This document shows positions 12,102-23,267 of a DNA stretch of 64,000 nt, piece by piece. This DNA is from Byssochlamys sp. IMV 00236 (taxonomy: Eukaryota > Ascomycota > Eurotiomycetes > Eurotiales > Thermoascaceae). Position 1 is the stretch's first letter; the number at the start of each line of letters is the position of its first letter. Under the pieces are notes generated by a model. The model saw only the letters and a list, made by a program, of their open reading frames with translations. It did not search any database and was not told the origin of the DNA. A program made the translations under genes and the position numbers. The stretch is from positions 62,001 to 126,000 of the forward strand of contig MSJH02000804.1 of the NCBI GenBank assembly GCA_001931875.2, in the 5' to 3' direction.

Positions 12102-13507
12102 ATGTCGAAAAGTGTCGTTCCAAGAAAGATCCTAATCGTGGGCGCTGGCCTCGGTGGACTTTGCGCTTCCCTCGCATTGCGGCAGGACGGCCATTCAGTC
12201 ACCATTATCGATGCTGCACCCGAATTTGCAGAGGTATAAACGTTGATTTATTGAAGCGTTCACTTGACGAGCTATGAACTAACCTTCCGTGTAAAGGCCG
12301 GGGCAGGTATCCGGATTCCGCCGAACAGTTCCCGTCTGCTTATGCGCTGGGGCGTCGATCTCGATAACATGAAGAAGTCGGTTTCAAAACGGTATCATTT
12401 TGTCCGTTGGAAGGATGGGACAACTATCACGAAGTTGCCTTTCGAAAGGGTTGTTGAAACACACAAGGCACCGTATTATCTGGCACACCGGGCAGACTTG
12501 CACGCAGCATTGCTGGATGCAGCAAGGAAAGCGGGAGTCGAGATATACACAAACCAGAAAGTGGACAAATACGATTTCAGCATTCCCTGTGCTATAACAG
12601 TTGAAGGAAAGACATGGACTAGTGACCTGATCATCTGTGCAGATGGTAGGTAGCAGTGCTACATAAAGCCTGTCTAATAGTGTTCTTCGCGACGCCCGAC
12701 TAACCCCTCTCTCTAGGGATCAAATCGACAGCTCGCCCACTGCTGACAGGGCAACCAGACGTTCCTCGCGACACCGGCGACGTGGCATACCGCATCCTCA
12801 TCCCTGGCAAGGAGCTTCTGGCGGACCCTGACCTGAAAGAGCTTATCGCCGACCCAGCTACCACGTCCTGGTGCGGTCCTGACGCCCATTTGGTCGGATA
12901 TCCAATCCGCGACGGCGAGCTATACAACATAGTTGTATGCGCGACATCTTACGGAGAGACAACCGACGAGGTCTGGGTTGTCAAGGGGTCAAACGAAGAG
13001 CTTAGCAAGCGGTTCGCCTCCTGGGAGCCGCGTATCCAGAAATTGTGCAAACTTACGCGGGACTTCATGAAATGGCGTCTTTGCGACTTGCCTATTCTGT
13101 CTACCTGGGTCCATCCGTCAGGAAAAGCCTGTCTTTTGGGAGATGCATGTCATCCCATGTTACCGTACTTGGCGCAGGGTGCAGCTCAAGCAGCCGAAGA
13201 CGCAGCTGTTTTGCGACAATGTCTTGCCAGATATGCGGATACACATGAGGCTCTGAAGCAATACGAGAAGATTCGTCTGCCACGCGCATCTACCATCCAG
13301 GGTAAGACACGGGAGCATCAATATATTCTCCATATTGATGATGGCGAGGAACAACGTGAGCGCGATGAGCGCATGCGCCAGAATTCAGAGATTAACCCAG
13401 TCTTCTGGGGCTATGATAAGCGAATGAAGTGGCTGTTCAGCCATGACGCTGATCTCCTTGAACAGAATGAAACTGTATGGCCACAGGCAGCAGCAGCATC
13501 GCTGTGA
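12102..13507 (+). CDS. FAD-dependent monooxygenase, salicylate-hydroxylase-like
   Basis: Group-A flavoprotein monooxygenase of 423 aa; the family hydroxylates aromatic acids (salicylate to catechol, 6-hydroxynicotinate and similar) with NAD(P)H and O2 in the cytosol. Exons 12102-12233, 12297-12645 and 12717-13507 join in phase. The Rossmann dinucleotide motif GAGLGGL is at 14-20 (after KILIV), the acidic ribose-binding end TIIDAAPEF at about 35-43, a DG motif (LIICADG) near 155-161, and the second FAD motif GDACHPMLPYLAQGA starts at 302. The PYLAQGA form is typical of salicylate-hydroxylase-like enzymes. No signal peptide. In context it is the natural step after the aldehyde dehydrogenase, taking the aromatic acid onward; exact substrate undetermined. 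Confidence 0.93.
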
Positions 13508-13708
13508 GAACCATGTCATTCTAAATGGGTTCTATCCTGACACACGCTATGGCTTCCAATGTTATCGATAGTTTCAGACCACAATGCTATCTCATATCAT
13601 GTCTACTGTATTTCTTAGAAAGATGTCCTAGCGGAGAATAAACATACGTGAAGTAACAAACGGATACTGTCCGCATATACTAAGTACCAGAACAGGGAAT
13701 GTTTGGTT

Positions 13709-13721
13709 CGGGAAAATCCCG
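13709..13721. promoter_or_regulatory. CGG-N7-CCG palindrome, candidate Zn2Cys6 site
   Basis: The sequence CGGGAAAATCCCG is an inverted CGG pair with 7-nt spacing and 5-bp arms. Zn2Cys6 dimers commonly bind such inverted CGG triplets. It lies in the intergenic space between the monooxygenase and the carrier. Confidence 0.35.
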
Positions 13722-14141
13722 TTCGGATGCTGACCGACTCGCCTCCTTTGAAGTAAAGCAAGGCAATACATAGTTAGCGCCTGTGAGTTTATCAAATAGA
13801 CAAGGGTTTACTGCTTGAACATCCTGGAGAGAACCTCCAGATGATGATCACCACTATTTTGAGCCGAGACGGTATTGTCAACCCTTGGGTGACTTTATCT
13901 GCGTGCCGCCGCCTGATTACACTTAGTCGTGAATCATAGGAGGGTGTCGTTGTGTCATTCATATCTTCCAAAGCAAGAATTGCGACGGAAGTATGTAGTT
14001 ATGTCGAGAAGAGCCAAGACTGGATAGGACACCTTGCCTAGGCCAGATATATCCATTAGCTAGTGGAAACAGATATCTCTTTCGTATTGTTTCCCCTTAA
14101 TCTGAAATCTAGCAGTTCCCCCCGAAAGTAGACTAACACGG

Positions 14142-14153
14142 CGGTCTCAACCG
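14142..14153. promoter_or_regulatory. CGG-N6-CCG palindrome, candidate Zn2Cys6 site
   Basis: CGGTCTCAACCG, with arms extended by one base each side (GCGGT...ACCGC, 14141-14154), about 410 bp upstream of the MFS carrier start. Candidate binding site for the cluster regulator; motif inspection only. Confidence 0.35.
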
Positions 14154-14561
14154 CTGACGAACGAGATGATAATAGCTTCGGAGGGGGGACCGGATTCATG
14201 TAGCCGGGGGGCGTCGTGCAACAGCTCCTGTCAACACCCTCCAACTAATGTCTAGGACGCTGCACAAGGACAAAAATGAAAAGCGGGGGAAAACATGGCT
14301 GCCGATACCATCTCGCCAAGGTGGTGGCGTCTTTATCTGTAAACCCTACAGTTATCACTGGATAACTTCAATTTGGCCTTCCCCAGATTTTCGTCTTTGG
14401 AGAATCTTCACGCTACTTTTAACCCCGCAAACTCTCACCAGTTTAGAGTTGCGCCATTGAATATATAGATCTCGTATTTACTATAAATGCTCGTTGCATG
14501 ATATCAAGTGCCATTAGAAGCTCCCAAGTCACTTGTTTCTACGCACAATTCCATAGCAACG

Positions 14562-16169
14562 ATGCGCGAACCTTGTTCTATCGAAGAGAACGAAGATGTG
14601 TCGGAGATGAAAGTCCCCCACAAAGATTGGGAAGTACCCGATGATGTTAGAGATTCCACAAGTGAAGATGATCTGCACATCGATCGAGCGGAGGAGAAGC
14701 GTCTGGTCCGAAAACTGGACATGCGTCTATTTCCTATTCTTATGCTTCTGTACGTAATGGCATTTCTGGATCGAGTGAATATAGGTGAGTTTGTCCGTTT
14801 CGATGATCTTATTATCATCTTGTAAGATCAGACCACCATGCGGAAAATGCTCTAATACTTCGTCTCACCAGGGAATGCCCGATTGTTCCATCTGGAGGCA
14901 GATCTGGGCCTCAAAGGCGACGACTACCAACTCTGCGTATCCTTACTTTTCGTCACGTATATCATCATCGAGCTACCCGCGAATCTTTTCCTGAAGAAAC
15001 TCGGCCCAAGAAACTTCATTCCCTTCGCAGCTACTGCCTGGGGTCTTATCGGCATGTGTGCTGGATTCGTTCAAAACAAGGGGGGTTTAATCGCCGTCCG
15101 GCTGCTCCTCGGGGCGGCAGAGGCAGGATACTTCCCGAGTGTCTGTTTTTATCTGTCCTTCTGGTTCCGTCGGCGGGAATTGGGTGTGCGCATATTCTTC
15201 CTATTCATCGCGTCCGCAATCTCTGGATCGTGCGGTGGCCTCCTTGCATACGCGATTGGACATATGGATGGGATAGCGGGATATCATGCTTGGCGATGGT
15301 TGATGATTCTGGAAGGACTTCCTACCATCTTTCTGGGTGTGATAGCTTATTTCATTCTCGCGGATGATCCCATGTCAGCTAGCTGGCTGACAGATCGAGA
15401 GAAAGAACTAAGCCGTATTCGTCTACACAGAGACAAGACGTTGTTGGGATCGGATGAGCAATCTGGGAGAATACAATGGGATGAGATCATGAAAGGGGTC
15501 AAGGACTGGAAGGTTTGGGTTTTCAGCATCGCCCAACTTGGCACGACGCTCATGCTCTATGGCTACTCGACTTTCCTGCCCACAATCATCAGTGGACTCG
15601 GATACTCTGCCATTGACGTCCAGCTTCTCACTATTCCATGCTACGCTTGCGGAGCCATCGTCTACTGTATCGTGGCATACTTCTCTGACAAGATCGGTCA
15701 GCGTGGTATCTTTGCTGTTGGTGGATGTCTCGTCGCTTCGACGGGATATGCCATCCTTCTCGGGACAACCAAATACGGCGCTGGGGCACAGTATGCAGGA
15801 TGTGTTGTTGTTGCCGCTGGACTGTACGTTTCCGTTGGTATCGGACTTACATGGATGCCGAACAATATCCCGTCGCATTACAAGCGCGCCTTCGCAAACG
15901 GTCTACTCTTCATGCTGAGCAATCTCGGAGGTGTTATCTCATCTTACATTTACAGGACTCAGGACGCCCCTGTATACACGCTGGGACATGCTGTGATGCT
16001 AGGATTCGTTACGTCTACGGCAATCATTCTAACCGCGATGTCGTTTGTACTCCGCAGGGAGAATCAGAAACGAGATCGTGGAGAAAGGGACTACTTGCTG
16101 GAGGGTAAGACAGAGGAGGAAGTGGCCAAATTGGGCGATAAACACCCCCATTATCGCTACATGTATTGA
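14562..16169 (+). CDS. MFS transporter, anion:cation symporter (Dal5-like) family
   Basis: Plasma-membrane proton symporter of 506 aa; the ACS family imports organic anions such as allantoate, nicotinate, tartrate or aromatic acids. Exons 14562-14784 and 14872-16169 join in phase 1 (FLDRVNI-GNARLF, the family TM1 signature). The N-terminal 60 residues are acidic and hydrophilic. Later motifs: LLLGAAEAGYFPSVCFYLSFW in TM4 region, FRRRELGVRIFFLF, and a hydrophilic central loop (SWLTDREKELSRIRL). Twelve hydrophobic segments can be counted. It lies downstream of the salicylate-hydroxylase-like gene on the same strand, so import of the aromatic acid is a sensible guess. C-terminus ends in a short cytosolic tail (HPHYRYMY). 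Confidence 0.92.
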
Positions 16170-16837
16170 ACCTCTCATTAAATGATACTCTCATGAATAT
16201 GACGAAGCGGTCTTTCGTTGATAGAGTCAAACTTTCCTTGTCGAGGACTGAAGGTAGACGCTCCAATTTCGACTTCGTGATGCAACCAAGTCAACATTGG
16301 TCGGTTTCTTCGTATACTTTCCACATACATGGAATACTTAGCAGTATGTAAGTAAATAGTAACTACTAGTAGCAATTCCAACTTCTCCACAGCCCCACGA
16401 ACAAAGTGCTATCCATCAACCCCGCATTTGCACCACACGGCTAGATGCTTCCGATTACAAGGGAGAATAAACCCCTAGGGTATATGTCCGAAGCGTTGAA
16501 TTTCGTGACGAATGATCTTTCTACCAAGGCATAGATGCGCTGAAGCTACCATAACCCCCGCGCCGGGAGGGGTAGAAGGGAGTCTAGATGAACGGAATAT
16601 TGGAGCCGAGCCAGCTGGCTTACATATTTACTTTTATCTAGAGTATAGAATCAGTTTTCGTCTGGGGAATTAAATTACCTGAGATTAGGATCCTTGCTTT
16701 TCTTCAACTGATTGTATCAACAAGGGAGGGGAGAACTCTTAGACGACGTTCATACTTTTTCTTCGATTGATACAATTTCCGGATGTATATTTTTTCAACA
16801 CTAAATATCATCTAAACAAAAGTTCATCTTATTGACA
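16170..16837. other. Intergenic region upstream of alcohol dehydrogenase
   Basis: No gene seen; AT-rich near the ADH start with pyrimidine tracts typical of fungal promoters. Confidence 0.5.
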
Positions 16838-18207
16838 ATGGGCTCGACAATCCCTGCGACTCGCAAGGTAGCAGTGACAACCTCTCCAGCCACTGTCTCC
16901 GTAACATCGCTTCCTATTCCGCAACCTGCAGGGACAGAAGTTCTTCTCCAGATCGAAGCTACCGGTATCTGCGCTACGGATCTGCATATCGTCCATCGTT
17001 CGCTGTCGTACTTTCAACCCAAAGTCGACATACATGGACACGAAGGAATTGGACGAATTGTTGCGCTAGGGCCAGATGTTGATGCCTCAAAGTGGAAGAT
17101 TGGGGATAGAGTCGCGCATCGGTGGATATATAGGTGGTGTAAGGAGTGTGAGCCATGTCGAGCTGGACTTGAGCAGTTCTGTGACAAGAGGCAGTTGAGT
17201 GGGTTGCATGTGGAGGGGTGTTGGGCTGGTGCGTATCAGCCATTGTACTGTAGATTTATGATGGGCTCCAGGACTGGAGCTTCTATCTTGGAGCTGTGGA
17301 CTAACTAAAGACATCTTATGTTGCAGAATACACCGTTGCAGACACGGAGTATATGCTGCGTATTCCGGAAGAGTTGAATGCAGCAGAAGCAGCTCCCATT
17401 CTCTGTGCAGGTGAGTCAAAAAGGAATTCGTATCCGATATAAACTCATCGCGGGCACTGATGTATTTTTAGGAACGACCGTATATCGCGCACTAAGGACT
17501 TCTGACCTCTCTCCGGGCCAGTGGATTGCAATCGTCGGTGCTGGAGGGGGACTAGGTCACTTGTAAGACCTCCCCCAGATCCTTATATGCGAAGCTAACA
17601 CAAACCAGAGCGATTCAATACGCCAAAGTGCAGGGTCTCAAGGTCCTTGCAATTGATGGCGGGAAAGAGAAAGGCACGCTCTGTACAGACCTAGGCGCAG
17701 ATGTATACGTCGATTTTACCAGTACGAAAGTAAGTTTCTCACGAAATGAGACTGTCCGTTCATTATACTCATATATCTCAGGATATCACTGCAACCGTCA
17801 TTGACATCACCTCTGGTGGTGCCCATGGGATTCTCGTGACCAGTTCGAGTCCCCGCGCCTACGAACAAGCTATTACATATGTGCGCAAGCTGGGCATTAT
17901 CGTTTGCATTGGAGCCAGTAAGTGCTTGATTGTGTTGTGATGGCGAAATGTCTGGACAAATACTGATTCGTAACCAGCATCGACGAAAATGACATTCCCC
18001 GTTGGACCAGAGTACTTTGTCGGCAAAGGTGTGCGTCTAACAGGCACGAGTACAGGCACGCTGCGCGATACCGAGGAGGCATTGAAATTGGTGCAGGAGG
18101 GGAAAGTCAGGCCGATTATTGTCGAGAAGAAATTGGAAGATATTCAGGAATGCTTGGATCTGCTAGAGAAGGGCGATGGCGTGGGGAAATTCGTTGTCAA
18201 GCTATAG
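16838..18207 (+). CDS. Zinc-dependent alcohol dehydrogenase (ADH1-type MDR)
   Basis: NAD(P)-linked medium-chain alcohol dehydrogenase, 350 aa, the length of yeast-type ADHs. Six exons: 16838-17228, 17327-17410, 17472-17562, 17609-17729, 17782-17917 and 17978-18207, all in phase. Catalytic zinc ligands: Cys45 (GICATD), His68 (HGHEG) and Cys157 (PILCAG). Structural zinc: Cys101, 104, 107 and 115 in [16 protein letters not shown]. The cofactor motif reads [10 protein letters not shown] near 183-192. Introns are short (46-98 bp). As last gene of the block on the same strand it could oxidise an aromatic alcohol to the aldehyde used by the ALDH at 3025, or work in reverse; a general primary-alcohol role is also possible. 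Confidence 0.93.
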
Positions 18208-19973
18208 GTGCTGTATCCTCTGGAGCGAAGCTCGCTGAGCTTGAATTCTCTAGCAAGCAACTACTTAACTCGGCGTCTTTATCTCGGTGGTGGAGCTAAA
18301 GGGCGACCCGACAAAAGGTCTGCATGTAGGCAGGCTCGGACATATCCTATCCTGGTATATAGCTTGAAGGAGCAATTTGTGAATATAACCGCAAATATGA
18401 ATGTTTATGTCTACTGTATGTTTTGATCAGATCTACTGCTGGCCATTCAGAACGAAGAGACCAGTGTCTCGATCTTTACATAGATGGCCTTCACGAAGGT
18501 GGTAAACGCACACGCATTTGCACCTGAGGTTCATCAACAGAGCTATCTGAATCAGAGTCAATGAGGCACTCAAGGTACATACCATCGAAATGTTTCCCAT
18601 GCAGCTTATCTAAAAGAAAATCCAGATAAGTCAGGACAAGTCTCTCCGTGGACAGGAATCAATTCCTCTATGATCCTTGATTGAATCACAAACGCTTCCA
18701 GACTCCATCATGTCATAATTTCCCGCATGTATAAACATAAAATCAAAAATCCCTCGATCACCAGGCTTCAATGGATCACAGGCCATAACCATAGAGCTAG
18801 CTTAGCATTAGTAGTGACAGTTACCACCAGTCCGAAGGAAAGCCAGCTCTTTCCCATTATATATCTCCAGTTAGATTAGTCAATTCACAATAGAAGAATT
18901 CGATTCCTCAACTAATCCCCAGCAACAATTGCCCTTAGTCAATTAGAGCGGAATACTCGATAATTATAGACAACACCCTTCGCATGTAACCAAGTAAGGT
19001 AGGTAATACAAGGCTTATACGAAACAGTCAGTATGCATTAGTCAATTGTTACAGTCAGTTGGATTCCTAAGCGAGCGTTCAAGAAAGATAGTTAATCAAC
19101 TTGTTAGACCACTGGTTACAAGATTCGAATATTTCTCTCAAATCCTTCTTTTCGTCATTCACTACGTATCGTATCGCATCCAATTCAACGGGTCGATTTG
19201 ACAGTGATAAGCAAGCAATGGTTCTTTTCCCTAGTTACTCAAAACGCACGGCGACCTAGCGCCTGAGGCAATCCACATAGCTGCATCAAGCCACCATCTC
19301 AACGCAGACGTATTCCATCATGAAATCTTCCAATATCATTCTCCCCCTGTTTAGCTTTTGAATGAACCACCGCGTGGACCCAGCATTGATGGATCTAATG
19401 CAGTCAAGGACATTGTGGTGGTTTCCCTTCAGTGCGGGGACGCCCGGAAACGCTCGCTTAGCACCGTCGGAACCCCAGATGGAGACAGAGCGAGCTGAGT
19501 GAGCTCTCGTGGCCAGCTGGCACATCCATTCATTCCCCAGGGTCAGGGACAGATGGATGGAGCGAGTGCTAAGGAGCTGAGCTGGCAATAATAGCTTGCG
19601 ATTCGAGGTTCCGGAGATGGTGCTGTCGTACGTCATATTGCACTGCGAATCCTCGTGAAAAAAAAACCATTGGCAGCGCTACGACTACGCAGAGAAAAAA
19701 AGCAATCAAGAGAACCAACCAGCCCGGAAAATCCGGACGAGTTGAAAGGAGATGCATTATATGGGCCACCGGCCCCCGATTTCATGAGGAATTGGCAACG
19801 GGAAATGTGGGAGTAAGTGGCCATTTCAGACTCTATAGGTACATAAAAGTTTGGTAGAAGATGCTGACGAAAGTAGTACATGATTGATTGATTAAACCAC
19901 GACCGATCCCTCCTCAACACCCCGAGTATTGTTGCGTGTCAATTGTGAGGTGCATAATTGACCATAAAATTTT
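18208..19973. other. Long intergenic region, ADH to ATP9
   Basis: About 1.77 kb with no convincing coding sequence. AT-rich. A 10-mer, TTAGTCAATT, occurs three times in one orientation at 18876-18885, 18935-18944 and 19038-19047. Minus-strand open stretches around 19286-19920 have no domains. Some of this is probably the 3' UTR of the two convergent neighbours. Confidence 0.5.
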
Positions 19974-20456
19974 TTAGACGTACTTGCACATCATGGCAAC
20001 CATCAGGTCGAACAGACCAATGGCCTCGACGAAGGCGAAACCCAGAATGGCGTAGGAGAAGAGCTGACCACGGAGAGCCGGGTTGCGGGAGACGGAGAGC
20101 AGCAGGGCACCGAAGACGAGACCGATACCGATACCGGCACCACCGAGACCGATGGCAGCAGAACCCATACCAACGTTCTTGGAGACCTCAACGAGGGCGG
20201 AGGCGAGCTCGGAGGAGTACTGGCGGCGAGCCTGGGCGTTGGCGAAAGCCTGGCGGGCGTTGGCCTGGAGGAGAGTGGAAGGCTGGACGCGCTTCTGGGC
20301 CTGGAAGGCGGTGGTGAAGGGAGAGGCCTTCTTCTGGGAGGTGAAGGTGCGCTTGGAGGCCGTGTTCAGCGGCATGCGGATGGCCGGGCGGGCGACCTTG
20401 GGGGCGGCCGAGGCCATGGTGGCCAGGCGAGAAGCGACGAGGCGGGAGGAGGCCAT
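19974..20456 (-). CDS. atp9: Mitochondrial ATP synthase subunit c (subunit 9), nuclear-encoded
   Basis: Proteolipid of the F0 rotor ring of mitochondrial ATP synthase. 160 aa, one exon. Residues 1-79 are a long basic, Ser/Ala-rich presequence (ASKRTFTSQKK, ending ANAQARRQ), as in other filamentous fungi where ATP9 is nuclear; the mature protein of about 81 residues probably starts near Tyr80 (YSSELASALVEVSKN). Helix 1 has the glycine-rich GLGGAGIGIGLVFGALL, the polar loop is RNPALRGQ (125-132), and helix 2 carries the essential proton-binding Glu144 in FVEAIGLF. The ATG at 20456 fits a normal targeting peptide; an in-frame longer reading upstream lies in the 5' UTR. This is a housekeeping gene inside an otherwise accessory stretch. 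The GC-rich antisense open frame over it is a codon-bias shadow. Confidence 0.96.
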   Translation of the reverse strand: MASSRLVASRLATMASAAPKVARPAIRMPLNTASKRTFTSQKKASPFTTAFQAQKRVQPSTLLQANARQAFANAQARRQYSSELASALVEVSKNVGMGSAAIGLGGAGIGIGLVFGALLLSVSRNPALRGQLFSYAILGFAFVEAIGLFDLMVAMMCKYV

Positions 20457-21120
20457 TGCGATGGAATTGAGGCTGAATTGGCTCGCCGGGAGAGGAGAGA
20501 GACGTCGGTTGTGGGAGGAGATTGAGATGGGATGGGAAAGGGAACTTTTCTGGGAGGAAAAAGCTGGAGGGAGAGCAAGAGTTAACAGCTCCGGAGGCCT
20601 GCCAGGGGATAAATACTGTCCGGCCAAATTTTCACCTTTCCGAGGCCCAGTGCGTCCTAGTGCATTGTTGAGCGCCGACCCACTCGGTCGATTACACGTA
20701 AATCGGTTTGGCCGTAGGTTTGCGGGCTTTCTTTGTTCCTGGGCTGGGTCGGAAGTGGCCGGAATATATTTATATTATTTATGATCTTAAGATGGAGATC
20801 ATTGAGATAGATAATAATAATAATTATTCTAGTAGGAGTAAGAATCAGGAGTGTATATATATTACTATATATACATACATATACATGGAGTATATAGAGT
20901 AATCGAGTATAGACATATATGGTATGTATCACGGGTTGCTCAGGAAGGCAAGACCCAGTCGTTAGACAGATACATAGCTCAATTGGAAGGAACAGCCTGA
21001 CTCTAAGTGATTTACTCTATCTAAGTAAGTGTCTGACTATCAATCTGTCTGTCTAACTATTATTATTACTACTGTCTGTCCATCATTCGTATCGTATCCT
21101 ATCTATCTAACCTCTCCTCT

Positions 21121-21173
21121 CCCAGCCTCCTGCCCGGTTTCCAGGACATCCGGAGCCACGGCAGGAGGCTGGG
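21121..21173. repeat. Perfect 14-bp inverted repeat, 25-nt loop
   Basis: CCCAGCCTCCTGCC at 21121-21134 is the exact reverse complement of GGCAGGAGGCTGGG at 21160-21173. The loop itself contains CCGG on both sides. It would form a stable stem-loop in RNA or a cruciform in DNA. It sits where AT-rich sequence turns GC-rich, upstream of ATP9. No coding context. Confidence 0.75.
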
Positions 21174-21413
21174 CAACAAAAGCAACAGACTGACTGCAAG
21201 AACCACGTCCCCTCGCTTCGCGCCAGGTTTCATCGTCCCGTCATGGACGGGAAAACGTCCGTTTCCGATCCGGTCTGTTCGTTTGAAGCGTTATATATGT
21301 ACATACATCATATATATACGATGGAATCCCCCAACGTCTTACTAAGGATCTCGAGATGGGGTGTCTACAAGTGACTTGAAATCCACTGGCCCGTTCGCCC
21401 TGTCCCGGCGTCC

Positions 21414-22373
21414 GTGGTGTTATTATATGATGAGCGTATCTCGCTGTGTGGGCGCGCAGTGAGCGTTTTTCAGGCGGTGCGTGTGTATGACGATCGAGAA
21501 GATTACCGCGCGGTATGCGCACCTTTCCTGTTCTATCACTGGTGCGTCTTGGCAGGCCCTCCCCGAGATCGGGTCACCAGCAGATTTGCCCAATCAGCCC
21601 GCGCAGTAGCCCGCCGGACCCGTAAAACGGGCACCGAATGCGGCTCGGGGCCCACATCGTCTCCTTTTTGCCTTGGACGGGCGGACCTAGCGGCATCCAC
21701 TGCCGGTCCCAACGGACCAGTCAGAGCGCCTGCTCAGCCTGGAGTTCTTTCGGATTCGAAAAACCGGCCCGAATCGGGCATCCCGCTCCACCGCCCGGAA
21801 TCCACAGTGGAGAGTGAGTACCCGAGGGGAGAAAAGCACTGGCTCGGCTGGAAGGAAAAGGGGGGGTGGGAAGAAATGGCGGGCGTCCAGCTGTTGTTAC
21901 CCTCGGGAATGCAACTCACCGATGCTGGGAAACTGGTCTGTTGGCCTGTTGGACGGGCGACTGCGTGCGTTGCCAGAGCGATGGCCAAAGGGACAGACAT
22001 CAAGACCGGCGAGAAAGAAAGAAGAACAATTAAAGAGGACGCCTGCAAGTTGGCATTGGCAATAACCCAGCGGGCCGTGTGCCAAAGGCTCCAAGCCTGG
22101 GCCAGGGCTGCGCCAAACGGGTGCTCCCAACGCAGCTGCGGAGTGCACAGGCGGTCAGGCCTCATCGCGATGCTACCGCCCCTTCATCATCGTGTTGGCA
22201 GCTGGATGCACCCAAGAATAAATAATAGCCCATCCACCACCATCCCAGTGCACTGTTTACCTCGAAAGAGCGCTGTTCCAAACATCTATCCCAACGGCAG
22301 CTGGCGTTACCGGCATTTCGTCACCGCGATGCAGGTCTCCTGCCGGTCGGCACGGCGTCCACAGGATCCCTGA
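21414..22373 (+). other. 319-codon open frame, probably not a gene
   Basis: Open frame in a GC-rich patch. The translation has no hydrophobic core pattern, domain, signal peptide or membrane segment, and is rich in Arg, Gly, Ser and Pro as expected for random GC-rich sequence; an antisense open frame (21734-22165) overlaps it. The first codon in frame at 21414 is not an ATG. I list it only because its length is unusual for an intergenic area; an orphan gene cannot be excluded. Confidence 0.15.
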
Positions 22374-23267
22374 AGGGGCATTCCCGCCGACGGCCTCCCT
22401 CGCAGAGTCGCAGTGGGCGTTCCTGCGTATGTGATCAGATATGCCTGCGAGAGCTGCATCGCGATGGCTTCTCCAGGCCGGTATCTATGGCCTCATGGAG
22501 GGACGCTCCAGGCTATTTATACTATGGCCATTGCAGCCCTCGAAAGGCGTAGCATTGTGCTTGCCGATGCCTGCCTTTCGTCGTCCGTCAGAAACACGGG
22601 CTTGCGCTAGACTAGAAACAGTAGTCTTTTAACCTGAAGTAGTAAGGTATTGGCGCTGTCGGTGGAGTCGGCCCGGGGACACTTCTGGCTTGAAATCCAG
22701 GCTGCTGATTGGCTCTGGCGTCATGTGTATAAATAATCAAGTTGAACAGTCGAGTTATTTTTTTCATCACCCTCGTTTCTCTTCGTATTGCTTTCATATT
22801 ATTGCTAGGTATATGGCTGTAAAGTATCCTCCCACAGCGTCAGGCGAGGTAGATAAATATATATAAATGCAAAATCTATCTATAGTGAGTCCGGTGGACG
22901 ACATCTCATACTGTCCCTGGCCAAGAATATAAACTGTAGTCTAGATCTGATGCAAGCGCGCAATAGCATAATCACCCAGCTTATTATTTGAGATCCTCGT
23001 TCTAGAAGCTGATATTTTGCGGTGTTAAGCCGCTTATGCTGCATCATGGGTGCGATGAAATAGACAGGATAGTGGACCAGTATCAGTGACAGTATCCTTA
23101 CATATGCTGTTATTACATCCAAGTGGATAATGTAGGCGAGAGTCGCTTCGAATGGTCTAGCTTTAGCAGCCTATCCTGGATACAGATCACTGCTAAGAAT
23201 TTCTATAAGTATTGTATATATTCAATGATATCCAATGCAACATCCCTCTTCCTCAGCTGCGTTATCC

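Larger units (their letters stand above)
13508..14561. other. Intergenic region between monooxygenase and MFS carrier
   Basis: About 1.05 kb without a gene. It holds two CGG palindromes listed separately and a short inverted repeat CTGGAG-N5-CTCCAG near 13824. Confidence 0.5.
20457..23267. other. Long gene-poor region upstream of ATP9
   Basis: About 2.8 kb without a gene that I can support. 20750-21100 is very AT-rich with short TAA and TA microsatellites (about 20808-20895). 21120-22600 is clearly richer in GC than its flanks. A perfect inverted repeat is at 21121-21173 and a 319-codon open frame at 21414-22373 (see separate entries). Confidence 0.5.

Noticed and set aside
20083..20784. 233-codon plus-strand open frame over ATP9
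   Set aside because: Antisense to a certain gene; composed of Arg, Glu and Ala as expected from the reversed codon bias of the presequence.
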